From the NCBI GenBank assembly GCA_946811185.2, contig OX328096.1:40686252-40750251 (forward strand): 64,000 nt of DNA. Direction: 5' to 3'. A program made the translations under genes and the position numbers. Every line of letters starts with the position of its first letter. Position 1 is the stretch's first letter. Source of the DNA: Hippopus hippopus (taxonomy: Eukaryota; Mollusca; Bivalvia; Cardiida; Cardiidae). A model generated the notes under the pieces. It worked only from the letters and a program-made list of their open reading frames with translations, ran no database searches and was not told the origin of the DNA. Shown here one piece after another: positions 20,750-33,200 of the stretch.

Positions 20750-22265
20750 CAAGGTTAGCAAAAACCCGCTAAATATGAATATTGACCGGGCTGGCGGTTT
20801 TAACCGGTCAATACTGGTCAATTGGTGGTCGATTGAAGACAAGTGGTTGATTGGGTCGATTAAATCTCTGGCTTACATACCCGACCTGTTTCTAAATTAG
20901 TCTTAAAAGCTCTCCTACATCCTGTACATGAAGGTATATTAAATATTATCATCAGTATCATAGTTTTTATCAATAAGGTCCTTTTTTATTTAACCATAAT
21001 CCAAAAGACATTATTGCTGGTCAACTGAAGAGGTTGATTGGGTTGACTTTCTTATTTGAACTTACATACAGGTCAGTTCTTTTCATCTAAACAAATTTTA
21101 TCTACATGTATCATCATTCCTTATAGGTTAGATAATTGTTTATAGTTCTACATCTCTCTCTCTCTCCCTCCCTCTTAAACACACTTAGGTTTTTAAAAAT
21201 ATAGATTATTTAACACATGTCTTTGATCATTAAAGTTTAAAGGTAGCATCAAAAAGCAGCTAATATATAATTTTCATGTAAGACTGCAGAAAAAAGTGTC
21301 GCCCATAAGCAAACATGTGGAATACACCTGTCATTAATCTTCAGGAATATTGAGGTACACATGAAGAAGGCTGTAACTGATTAACCAAACAATGGTTATG
21401 GATACATTAATGTCTTTGAAGTATATATTTGACTTCCTACACCTTTGAATTGCTGCCAAAACACATTAAAAGGTGTAAAGATTGCCCCTTTCTACCCCAG
21501 TGGGTGTGGCTTAAATTTAATTACCAAAATGACCAATCATGTTTACCTATTGGGGGTATTATACGTGACACCAGGCTTTATTCCTAAAGTGTGAAATATT
21601 GACTTATATGCAATCAAGATAACATCATGTCATCAAGCAATTACTTAAGGTGTCAAAAATGAAACCTAAAGACCTTATTTGGAACTTCTACTCAGTTATG
21701 GAAAACTGACAAAAGCCAGTTGATGAGTACTCTTGGCAGGGATAGAACAGTTTTTTCACAGAAGTCAACTCTTTCATATTGATGAATTCAACCAAATTGA
21801 GAACCAAAAAAAATCCTCCCAATAAATCATCCACTAAATAGCTTAACTGTCTTCTTAAAACTCGTCTGACCATTAGAATTTCCAAATGACCACTACAAAT
21901 ATTCGGTTGTTGTATTGGGGTTTAACGCCACTTTAACAGCTAAGGTCATATCATGGCGGTCGGTGACGCACATATGGTTCCTGGCTTTCTCACACCAGTA
22001 CTAACACAACTTTCTTTCCAAAGCCACCGACTACTTTTCTTACATGCTTCAGCAGAGGTGAGAGGCGAAAATACGCCGGAAAGAAAGTTCACCTCAACCG
22101 GGTATCAAACTCACACCCACCAGGTCATGAGTCCGACACGCTCACCACTGAGCCACCCGGGCGGGCTACAAATATTCAATTGACCAGTATCGACCACTTC
22201 TGGAGTATTGACCAGGGTGGTTTTAACCGGTTAAAACCGCCCCTGGTTTCGACCACCCAACCTTG
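20750..22265. mobile_element. DNA element with iterated GGTCAATACTGG inverted ends
   Basis: CAAGGTTAG at 20750 with CCGGGCTGGCGGTTTTAACC and GGTCAATACTGGTCAATTG. The right end mirrors it (CAATTGACCAGTATCGACCA, GGTTTTAACCGGTTAAAACC, CAACCTTG). The ~1.5 kb has no transposase. SINE F lies inside the right arm. Confidence 0.75.
21904..22170 (-). mobile_element. tRNA-derived SINE, type F
   Basis: On the - strand: CCCGGGTGGCTCAGTGGTGA, then GGGTGTGAGTTTGATACCCG, then GTGAACTTTCTTTCCGGCGT, ending in CGTTAAACCCCAATACAACA. It is inserted in the element above and related to 36855-37125. Confidence 0.85.
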
Positions 22266-22271
22266 CTATCA

Positions 22272-22868
22272 TTTACCAAAACTTCTGTAAATCAAACACA
22301 GCATGTTGGCACATCTGGAATTTAGAAATGGTTGGAATTCCCCATTCAAAACATTCCCTTTTCACCTTAGTCAAATCAGGACTCTACAGAGATTAAAAAA
22401 AAAAAAAACCTCAAATCATGACCATTATGCATAAAATATGACCATTATGAATAATATTTATTTTCTTCTCCGGCTGGGACAGGCCTGTTATGTTAAAAAA
22501 ACTGCATATTCCAGCCTGTATTTTTTGTTTCCACTTATTCTTTGCAGACAATGACAAATCTGATAGCTGCATTAACTATTGTGTTGCAGCAATTTCTCCA
22601 TACAAACAATTTTATTATCCTAATTTAGAACCACTCATGCATTAATCAAACATTCTTCTACCTATCTTTGTCATTTGGTCCAAATGGCTCACAAAGTCTA
22701 CACTGGGGTTTCCTCGGATTGATAACTCTGCTCTTCCACAATGCTATCAAAAGTTACCCCACTGCACGATGAGAAAGTTGACTGTGCTGAATTTACAAAC
22801 GTTTCTTTAAATGACAGGTTCGGAAAAATGGACCTACATAGATACCTTTTAATCTTGAATGTGTCAAG
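22272..22868. other. No recognisable feature
   Basis: AT-rich intergenic sequence with a poly-A run at ~22396. Confidence 0.45.
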
Positions 22869-23958
22869 GATGTATTTGCTTTATTATTAGCTCCACTGGC
22901 CGAAGGCCAGAGAGCTATTGTCATGGCGTTGTGTCCGTCGTGCGTCCGTCCGTCCATCCGTTCGTGCGTGCATCCGTAAACTTTTTCTTTAAAAAACTTC
23001 TCCTCAGAAACTATTGACTGGATTTTTACCAAATTTCACAGGAATGTTCCTTTGGTGGTCCTCTTTCAAATTCCTTCAAATAATTGTGTTCCATGAAGAA
23101 TTCTGGTTGCCATGGCAACCAAAGTAAAAAACCTTTAAAAATCTTCTCCTCCCAAACCGCTATTTGGATAGCACTATTATTTTGCAGGAATGTTCCTTAG
23201 ATACAGGTTTACAGAATTCCTTAAAAAAAAAAAAGATCTGTCAAAAAACATGGCTTTTATGGGAGACTCATTTTCCTTTTATGGTATAAAGTAAAATCTT
23301 TGGAAAATTTCTTCTTTAAAACTATTCATTGAATTTCATTGTTGTTTTGCAGGTAAGTTCCTATGGTGGTTGTCTTCGGCCAGCGAGCTATTGTCATGGC
23401 GTTGTGTCCGTCGTGCGTCCGTCCGTTCGTCCGTCCGTGCGTGCGTCCGTAAACTTTTTCTTTAAAAAACTTCTCCTCAGAAACTATTGACTGGATTTTT
23501 ACCAAATTTCACAGGAATGTTCCTTTGGTGGTCCTCTTTCAAATTCCTTCAAATAATTGTGTTCCATGAAGAATTCTGGTTGCCATGGCAACCAAAGTAA
23601 AAAACCTTTAAAAATCTTCTCCTCCCAAACCGCTATTTGGATAGCATTATTATTTTGCAGGAATGTTCCTTAGATACAGGTTTACAGAATTCCTTAAAAA
23701 AAAAAAGATCTTGTCAAAAAACATGGCTTTTATGGGAGACTCATTTTCCTTTTATGGTATAAAGTAAAATCTTTGAAAAATTTCTTCTCTAAAACTATTC
23801 ATTGGATTTCATTGTTGTTTTGCAGGTAAGTTCCTATGGTGGTTGTCTACCAAATTGTTTCTTCAGTGAGCTAAAATGCAGGATTGAATGATAATTGTTA
23901 AAAACTTCCTTTCGCCATTATAGAAATATCAGGCCTGTGCAGCGATACAGGCGCTCAA
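22869..23958 (+). mobile_element. GTCCGTCC-type interspersed element containing a 473-bp tandem duplication
   Basis: GAGCTATTGTCATGGCGTTG occurs at 22912 and 23385, and the following ~470 bp are almost identical (GTCCGTCCGT run, AAACTATTGACTGGATTTTT, TTGCCATGGCAACC, AGGTAAGTTCCTATGGTGGT). The whole is bounded by TAGCTCCACTGGCCGAAGGC and GGCGCTCAAGCGCCTCTAG. It ends about 130 bp before the HAUS2 start. Confidence 0.85.
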
Positions 23959-23959
23959 G

Positions 23960-24105
23960 CGCCTCTAGTTTTTTTTCCTGGGTAGTTTTGATATTTGTAA
24001 GGTTGTCGTTAATTGTAATTACTCTGATCGGGGAAACAGCTGTTGGACACAGTTAAAGACAGGTAAAGTTGTGATAAACATTATATAATGCAAAATCTAT
24101 TTAAA
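23960..24105 (+). promoter_or_regulatory. 5' flank of HAUS2, repeat-free gap
   Basis: A short AT-rich interval between the end of the duplicated repeat (about 23960) and the predicted start codon. No clear TATA box or initiator was seen. If exon 1 is right, the promoter must lie here or inside the repeat. Confidence 0.3.
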
Positions 24106-24225
24106 ATGGCTACATTTGATATGGAAGATTGTACAGACATACCAATACCCGGAGTAAATGCCTTTGAACAAAGCTTGATAAACACATATTTTGATCACAC
24201 ACTAAAACAAAATCAATATGACAAA
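24106..24225 (+). CDS. HAUS2: HAUS2 coding exon 1 (residues 1-40), predicted
   Basis: Encodes MATFDMEDCTDIPIPGVNAF and then 20 residues ending NQYDK, followed by donor AAA|GTAAAC in phase 0, as exon 2 requires. Chosen because it gives the expected protein length and is the nearest upstream open reading frame with a start codon and matching donor. An upstream in-frame ATG lies at 24088 and an in-frame stop at 24064. Confidence 0.65.
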
Positions 24226-27200
24226 GTAAACATTTAAAGTAATTTAATTCTAGGAACTCAAGCTTAAAAAGTACTCCGAGAAAAACTGGGTGTTGAAATG
24301 ACCAAAATTTGCAAAAAAAAAAAAACCCGCAACATTTTAGTTCATCATCTGTTATTCAAGAATTGAAATCTATACATCCATGCAAGGGCGGGGGAAAGCC
24401 CATATCAGAGAATAAACAAAGAAAGAATAGATAAACAAGTATATAGAAAGCATATTTGCTAAACTGCTGTTTACTAGGGTCCACTGATGTAGAAACTGAA
24501 AGACCTGCTTGTAAAATATAACTTGGTATTTTTCATTCATTTTTTTCAATTATGAATTTAAGTATTTTCTTCACGTTATCTATTGACAAAAAAAAAAAGA
24601 AACTAATTACTAGCATTGCTAGCATCTTGCTTGATTAACATGATTATGTTTCACTCAGATTATCTACTGTATAAGCTAAATGTGTGATGAAAGTAATGGT
24701 AAGTGTACAACTTAAATGATTAATTTTTAAAGCATTGAAAACATTTTTGGTAATGGGCTGTTTCGGTACAGAGCCTTCTGGGAGTGGCCATTTTTGACTC
24801 CCATCTGAGACAGAACCAGAAAAGTAAGGGGTGAGTACTGAGAAGTTTAATGAATTTAAGTTGTGGCAGAATCAACCGGTATGGATAGCTAAGTGGTCAG
24901 AGTGCTTGCTTTGTCTGCTTATGATCTCAGGTTGAACTCCTGTACCAGCCCACCTTTTCATCCTACAGAGTTGAGTCCATTTGAACATCTATATCTGGCA
25001 AGTGGGAATGATCCTTGTGCTTTAACTACAATTTAACCCTTATCCTGCTAAATAAATTAAACTTTCAAGCTGATAGGAAAAACCTGAATAATGCTGCTTT
25101 GAACTTATTTTTTCAAAGAAAATATATCTCTATCAGACGGTGTAGATCTAACATCAGACTGCATGTTCTGTGCAGTCTGATTTTGATCTATACTGCCTGC
25201 AAAAGGTCAGTGAGTCACGCTTAGCAGCCTAGGGGTTAAATTGGGAGCATAAAAAGACCCAACAAAAAAGCATTAAATCCCTTTTATGTAATTGTTATGC
25301 AGTAGCTATGTATTTCAGATCTGGTATCGTAAGTCATGTAATGTGATGAACTTCTCCCTGGTACCCCTTTTCAGTGCCAAAATAATAAAACTTGATTCAC
25401 TGAGACTCAGAAGAATTTTTGTCTCATAGGTTTGACTAAACAAGGACTGCATGCAGTCTGATCTTGATCTATGCCGTCCGCAAAAGTCCCGATTTTTGCC
25501 TATGGCGCCAAAAGGGCTTAAGACATGGTACACTCAGCCTGGCATTCTTTTAGAGGACTATATTTGGGTTTGTTTTTTGGAAATTGCTGGAAACATTTCA
25601 TTCATCAGGCAGTTTTTATCTTCAAATCATATTGAATATTTGACACGTTGTTTAGAACAACAAACTCTGGATCACCTTTGTTTGAAGATGTACATGTATT
25701 AAGAAATGCACAATTTAGAAATGTTTACTCTGTTCCAATATTCCAGCTTTTGCCTGTATCAAGAAATTTGACATGAAATTGATGCCTTCTACATTTTGTG
25801 ACTATTTTCATACCACCATTAGACCGATCAGAATTGTTAAATAAATACGAAAGAAAAAGAAATGACAAAAGAGTTCCTTTAGTGATGACATATTCAAACC
25901 TCCTACTCAATGTTCATGAAATTGTGAGAAAACACATGAAAGTACTTTACAGCTCAGACAAGATGAAAGGCATTTTTAAGGATCCGCCCTTAGTGGCATT
26001 TAAAAGAGACATGAACCTGTGTGATGCTCTGATTCATGGGAAAACAAACAAGGGCCTTAAAGATAGCCAAGACAAATTGTAAATCAAACTGTAGAATGTG
26101 CAGTCTGATGTACAGGGAGAAATTTTATGACACCAAAAGGCAGACTGCGTACAACCCTGCCACAGATGTTAATTACCATACCCACAGTGTTGTGTATGGA
26201 ATATTGTGCACGGTATGCCAATCAATTGTGAATGTGGGTGAAACAGAGTGGGAATCGCAGGCTTGGATGACAGAGCATCTTAGAGACATAAAACTCAAAA
26301 AAGACAAACCAATCAATTTTCACTTTGGAATGAAATGTCACTCAAAGAAAGACACAGTGATAGTTGTACTGGAGAAATTACATGTGGCAGAAAATATAGA
26401 AAAACAGTTAAAAGAAGGAATATGGATCCTGAAATTAGCAACAGTTCGACCCAATGGCTGCAATGTGAAAAACAGTTTTAAGACCCTATCAACAGTAATT
26501 CAGTAACAAAATGGCGCAAAATGACGTCAAAGTGCCAAATGCCATCAGTGTTTCAAATGACATCATGTCTTCAATAACAACATCATTTCATTTAAAAATG
26601 GTGCTATGAAAATAGTAACAAAATGTAGAAGGCATCGTTTTCTCGTCAAAATCTCAAATTTCTTGATAAAGGCAAAAGCCGAAATACTGAAACAGAGTAA
26701 ACATTTCTAAATTGTGTATTATTCATTCCCTTAGTAATATTAAGTGGATTGAATATTAAGAAAATGGTTTCTCTCAACACTACGGTTTTGTCTGGTTTGG
26801 AATATAATACTAATTACTTGAAAACTCTGCCTTTCCTTCAGAAGTCATTGTAGATTTTAATTTCATAAAATGTTCTAGGCATTGTTAACACATTTAGTTG
26901 ATACTGGGTAAAGTATGTTAAATACCATCACATTTTCTTTTCAGAAATTGGAATACACTGGTGAACCATCAGTGAAAGATTTAGATGTCAGACTGCCATC
27001 CTTTAAGCTGATCAAATTATTGAAAAGCATGAGTTCTACAAAAGCAGAGCTGAATAAGGTAAATAGAATTATAACGAATCCAGTTTACCTCAAATTTGTT
27101 TTCATTATGTTAAAGAAGAAAAATAGCCAAACAAGGTCTATCTGTATGCAAATTGAGGGGATGCAGGAGCATTGTTTTGACATCTGTCTACAAACTTTAT

Positions 27201-30200
27201 GGATGGACTCAGATCGAGACAGGTATGATCATATTATACACATCAGCCAGCTAAGAAAGCTATTCATTCAAAGCAGATTGCAACCTGTTCAAAGATGCTT
27301 TTAGATCGGTGTTGAATGTTCTGAGAAAGAGTTTGTTGTAATAGGTCTCCAGAAAATTCAAATTATAGTGGTAAGTAAAGAATATACCCTGAGAACATTT
27401 TTGTGAAGTTGTCATCATGTTTCATGCTCCTACTTCCTTAAAGGCCCAGTAAAGGCCAAAATATCAAAGCAGATGTCATAATACATTTAAATTTAAATCA
27501 TACCATTTAAAAGTATGAAAGATACTGTGGAGATGACAGTCTGTCACCTTGTGGTTGGGCCATTTGTTAGTCGCTGGCAAAAAAAAGAATTTTAAAATCA
27601 GGCAAAAAGTAAATAAAAGACACAGCTACCTGGCAGGTTTTAACCTAGTTTTGAAATTAATTTCTCTGTTGGCAAATAACACTTGGACCGACCATACAAT
27701 GAAAGATTGTCATGTTAACAATAATTTCCATACTTTTAAATGGTATGATATAAATTCAAGTGCATTTAAACACCCACTTTGTTTACTTTTGGGCTTCATT
27801 GTTACTTTAATCTAAACCAAACAATCATATTCTGTAACAACCCTGAGGCTTTTGAAAACGTGGGAAAGGGAGAAAATGCTGATAACTAGCACTTTCTCCT
27901 TTATCCACAATGTTTTCTACTCTTCTAAAAACGAAACCCATGGTTTGAGCAAAATTTAATTTCTTGTCCGCAATAGCCTTTAATATGGACCAGTCTAATT
28001 TTTTTTTTGCATTGTTAAGATCTAATTAAAGTGCATGTACAATCAATATGAAAATGGAAGTAGCTAGTACAAAGTGTTAGCCTGTTTTGATCTAGAGATA
28101 AATCAAATTCTGAGAGATATATTGTTGGTTTGAACATTACCATCTGAAAAGCAGTTTTCCCTTTGGTCCCAATAATTTTACCGAAATTAATAAACCTAAT
28201 TTCATGTCGGTTATTTTTATTTCACAAGGATATTTAGTTATTTACAAGATCTGCTGCTGCAGCTTTGTTTCAAGAGGTAATGGGGTCCTGTGTGGCTCAG
28301 TGGTAAAGTGTAGAACTCGTGACCTGGAGGCCCCGGGTTCAAGCCTCACTGGCTCCACTGGGTTTTTCACAGGAGTGTCCTTGGGCAAGACACTTCAGAG
28401 CCCAGCCTAGTACTGGTGAAACCCAGGAATACATGAATATGTGAACTGTCGCCGTGATATGACTGAAATAATGTTGAAAGCGGCGTAAAAAACCATTCAA
28501 ACAAGAGGTAAAAGGTTGAAGCTTGTTATTCAAAATGTCTGATAAGTAGATAGAGGATATGCCTACTGGTGCTGCAGTATGACTGAGATACATGAACTGT
28601 GAAAATTGATCGTAAATACTATCGTCATTTGGTATCATATAAAACTAATGCTTAACTCTTTACCAAAGAATCCTGAATTTTAACGACCCCAAAGAAAGCT
28701 TTTGATGACATTGTGGGATAAGAAAAAAAGGCCAGTAGCTGGCATTTTCAAAACATTGTGGTAACCAGCATTTTCTCCTTTGCCACAGTATCTTTAGCCC
28801 TTTCAAAGAAAAATTTTATCGTTTGAGCCACATTCCATTTATTTTCTGCAAACCTATAATTTAGATGAGTCTAAAATTCTGTCATGTGGTAAAAAGATAA
28901 GAAGTTATTTTAATGAAGAGTGGGTATGTTTTAAATCTAAGAATGTCACTGTTGTCATTATTTTTTCATAGATTGTATACCAAAGTATGGAAAATGGAGG
29001 CTATTAAATTTTTGTTTTGATTTTTTTTGTGTTGTTTCAGATAAATCTGGAGATTCAGTGCCGAATGCAAGACAAAGAGACAAGTGACATTACACATCTT
29101 GATATTTTAGGTAAATATTCACAGAGCTGGTATTACTGAAAGCTGGTTAACCCTTTACAGCAGTCATGTTTCCAAAACATATTTCAATTTTTGAGTCACA
29201 CTTGTTTTGTTGTCTCAAATGCTTTCAGTATGGACCAGTCTAAAATTTTGTCATTTGGGAAAGAGTTAAATGCATAAATTTATACAATATTTGAGCCTTG
29301 CTCTGTGAAAAGGGGAGTTTGCATAGAGTATCTACCCATGTCAGCATGCACAGTGACAATCCTCATAGGCTGACCTGGGTTGAAATTTTTTGCTATTTGT
29401 AAATGTTCTGCATGTTCAAGGACCATACTATCTCATTATCTAGTCAGTCGTTAGACAACTAAGATTTTATGGATCCATGATCATTTGACAACTAACATGG
29501 TATGATGCATCAAAGAGGTGCATTGAACCCCTTTTTCCATGAGCATGGCTCATGAAATGATTTATGAAGTTGTGCGTTACCAGCCAATTCTTCATATGCA
29601 TTATTTTTTCAGACACAAAATCATTGATATTCCTCTATATAATTTAAAAATGTAATTATGAGGTACTATAGCTCACCCAAAACAAATGAGCCATGCTCTG
29701 ACAAAAGGGTGCTTAATGCATCTCCATGATCCATAGTATCAAGCAAGCCATCACATACTTATGGATTCATAATATCCACTTTTTTTTAACAACCAACTTA
29801 ATCATGAGATAGACTGGTCCATGAACATACAAAAAATTGAACAATAGTGAAAAGTTTTGAAAACATGAAAATATGCAATCTGCTTGTAATAGCACATATT
29901 TTCCAAAACAATTGTAGGATTGGGTAGGAAAAAAATCCTATTAACTCTCTACCACACATTACCCAGTTTTAACGACCCTGAGGAAATGGCCTTTTGAAAA
30001 CCTTGTGGCAAAAGGAGAAAATGCTTGTAACCAGCATTTTCTCTTTTTTCCACAAGGTTTTCTACACTTTCAAAGACATTTTTTATCATTTAGGCTAAAC
30101 TCAATATGTCATCTGCAAATGCTTTCAATTTGGACCTGTCTAAAATTCTGTCGTGTGGTAAAGGGTTATGTAATAATAGGGTGAGCTTTACTCTGGCATA

Positions 30201-33200
30201 TCATTCATATGCTAGTTGTGGTTTGTCATTAAAAAAAATGACATTTTTCTTTCCTCCCAATGTAAGCAGTACTAGTCCCTTTCATGTCATAGATTATCTA
30301 GGGTTATCAAAATCAAATGGTTGTAAGATTATTTTCCTTTAACCCAAACCCAACTCACTGCTATCTGTCCTGACAGCATCAAAATAATACTGGTATGTCA
30401 AGGAATATTAGATTTTTTTTAACCCTTTTCCACACAATCCCGACTTTTAACCACCCGAAAAAAGAAGCCTTTTTGAAAACACTGTCGGAAAAGGAGAAAA
30501 TGCTGGTAACCAGCATTTTCTCCTATTCCCACAATGTTTTGTACCCTTCCCAAAACAATCTTTGAAATTTGAGTCACATTTATTTTGTCATCGGCAAATG
30601 CTTTCAATTTGGACTAGTCTTAAATTTTGTTGTTTTGTTAAGAGTTATAGGTTGAAAAAGAACCAAAATATGGCATAATATCTGACTGTATTTGTGTGTG
30701 TGTTTTTTTTTGTTTTTCTTTCAGAAAAACGAATTGCACATATAAAAAATCTGAACAGCCATTTAGAGTCAATTATAGACAGTAAAGACCAGTTAATACA
30801 GAGACTTCAGCAGCCTTTTAAAGGAGATCATCTCAAGCTTGAGGCCCAGTATCACAGGTTTGGGGAGATATACCTTAAGCCTTTTCTACATAGAAAAATT
30901 TTTATTGAGACTCTTCCAGATTCAAAGCATTTGTAGAGTACATATAAAATGTGGCCTATGAAGTGAGATTTGTCTGCATTGGGATAGAACACATAGTGAA
31001 GAAAGAAGAATTCTCCTTTTTCCACAATGTTTTCTCAAGCCTCCTTCCTCAGGCTTGTTTGGTAAGGGGTTAACTCTATACCACACAATAAAAATTTTGA
31101 CTTGTCCAGATTGAAAGCACTTGCACACAATATTCTAAATGTGGCTTGATTGAATTTGTCTCTGAAAGGGTAGAAAACATTGTGGGAAAAGAAGAAAATG
31201 CTGGTTACCAGCATTTTCTCCTTTTCACACAATGTTTTCAAGACTTCTTCCTTAGGGTTGTCAAGACTCAGGATTGTGTGGTAAAGGGTTAAATGAGATA
31301 TTGTAGATGCAATCACTCTTTACCAGTCAACACAATTTTGAGCTTGTTCCACTTGTAGGCATTTAAATGTGGGCCCAATCAATTTGTCTTTGAAATGGCA
31401 GGCTAAATTTTCTTCCATTTTCTTTAATATTTTCATCGAGTTTTTGTAAATACCAAGATCATTTTTTAAAGGTTAAAGGCGGATAGATTATTAAACTAAA
31501 ACAGCTTCACCAAGGCAGCCAAACCTTGTGCAGTTGCTCTTTAAAATTAAGCAATCACCTCTAATCCAAATATGAAGAGACTTTTTGATCATTTTTTGGA
31601 TTGAAGTAGTGGATGATGTAGATTCAGGATACATTTTGTGAAATCTGATCTTGAGCTAAACATACACATCTCATGTCATTGTATGGCGATAACACACAGA
31701 GAAAGATTATGGACAACATTTATATTTACTGTATTTTCTATGATGGGAGGAAGAAAAGTGGACATGATTTAACCCCCAGGGTAAAATTAATGAAATGGAC
31801 TTTGTCACTTGGGGGGGGACCTTGGCAGTATGTCAGATAGTCTCATCTTAATCTGCAAGTGACTGATAACTTGAGAGACATTCTGGTCTACACAGGCTTG
31901 CACATGCAGCAAAGGGGGCTGAGCCTCTTAGCTCAGTTGCTATTGTACAGAATTTTAAAGCAGGGGGTAGCTGGTTTGGATCCTCACCTTGGCCAATTTT
32001 CTGAGGATTATAAATCATTGCAGCAGGATTTATCTCTTTATCACTGCTGATCAGTGTTACAACCTTGCTCTTGTGGAAAAGCAGCTATTGGCTTGGGAAG
32101 AATATTGTGCAATGCACTGGTAAGGGAAACTCTAGGAATACATGGTTAAGTGCACTGGCTGCCAAAATATAATTCAAGTAATTTTGAAAAACAATGTTAA
32201 ACACTATGCAAACATACAGTAGTCTAGGGGTAAGAGTTTAGGGTCATTGATTGAGTCAGTGACTGACTTACTTTCATGTACGTTATTTTCACATCATGTT
32301 TTATATTTATCCACAGATTTGCCAGTGAATTATTTCCACAGATAACACCACTGCTATCAGATTTGACAACAAATTTGGAAAACATTGTATGGACTCGGTC
32401 TCTCTCTGTTTCTGATGGTAAAATTGTAAGTAATGAAGTGCTGAAAAGGAGCATTTTTTTCTAATTTTACTATGTTTCACATGTACTTTCGTATTTCAAC
32501 GAAGTTCCTAGTAAGCAAAGCTGTTTTCAAAGTTATCCTCTGTTTTGGGGGTATTAGTGAGAATCCTTTGTCACCTGCAAATGGTTTCAATTTGGTCAAT
32601 ATGTAAAATTTTGTTGTCTGGTAACAACAGAGGTAAATCAAACTGGGTTTTTTTGGTAGGTTACTTTAGTATGGTTTTGTCCATCATTTCTTTAACAATT
32701 TTAGGATTATTTCATTTCTAAAGGACAAAAACAATGAAATTCTGAATGATGACAAAGCAAAGCACTGTGACAAGAAAACGCTAATTGTTCATTTGTTGTC
32801 TTTTCACTGCAGGTTCATTGAAATGCCGCATTTGTTTAAGGTGTCTAAAAATGAAAAATTAATGCAATTGTTGTAAATCATGACTGCAACTGAACTTTCC
32901 TGTACTGCAGTTTTATTTTTTTTTTTTCCAAACTAATGCATACAGTAGATTGCTTAAAGTTAATTCACAAAACATTAATTACCACTGTTATCCGTGCTTA
33001 ACTGTATGAAAAATTACCACTGTGAGGCAGAGTTTGGTCAGTTTACATGCATGTATTTATTTCTGAAAACACATGCTTGTTATTAAGGTTTAATTTTTTA
33101 CCAGGTGACAAAAACTTTATACTTGTCCAATTTGAAAGCATGTTCAAACAACAAAATCAGAATGGGTTAAATAATTGGATTTTTTTTCGAGATTTTGTTT

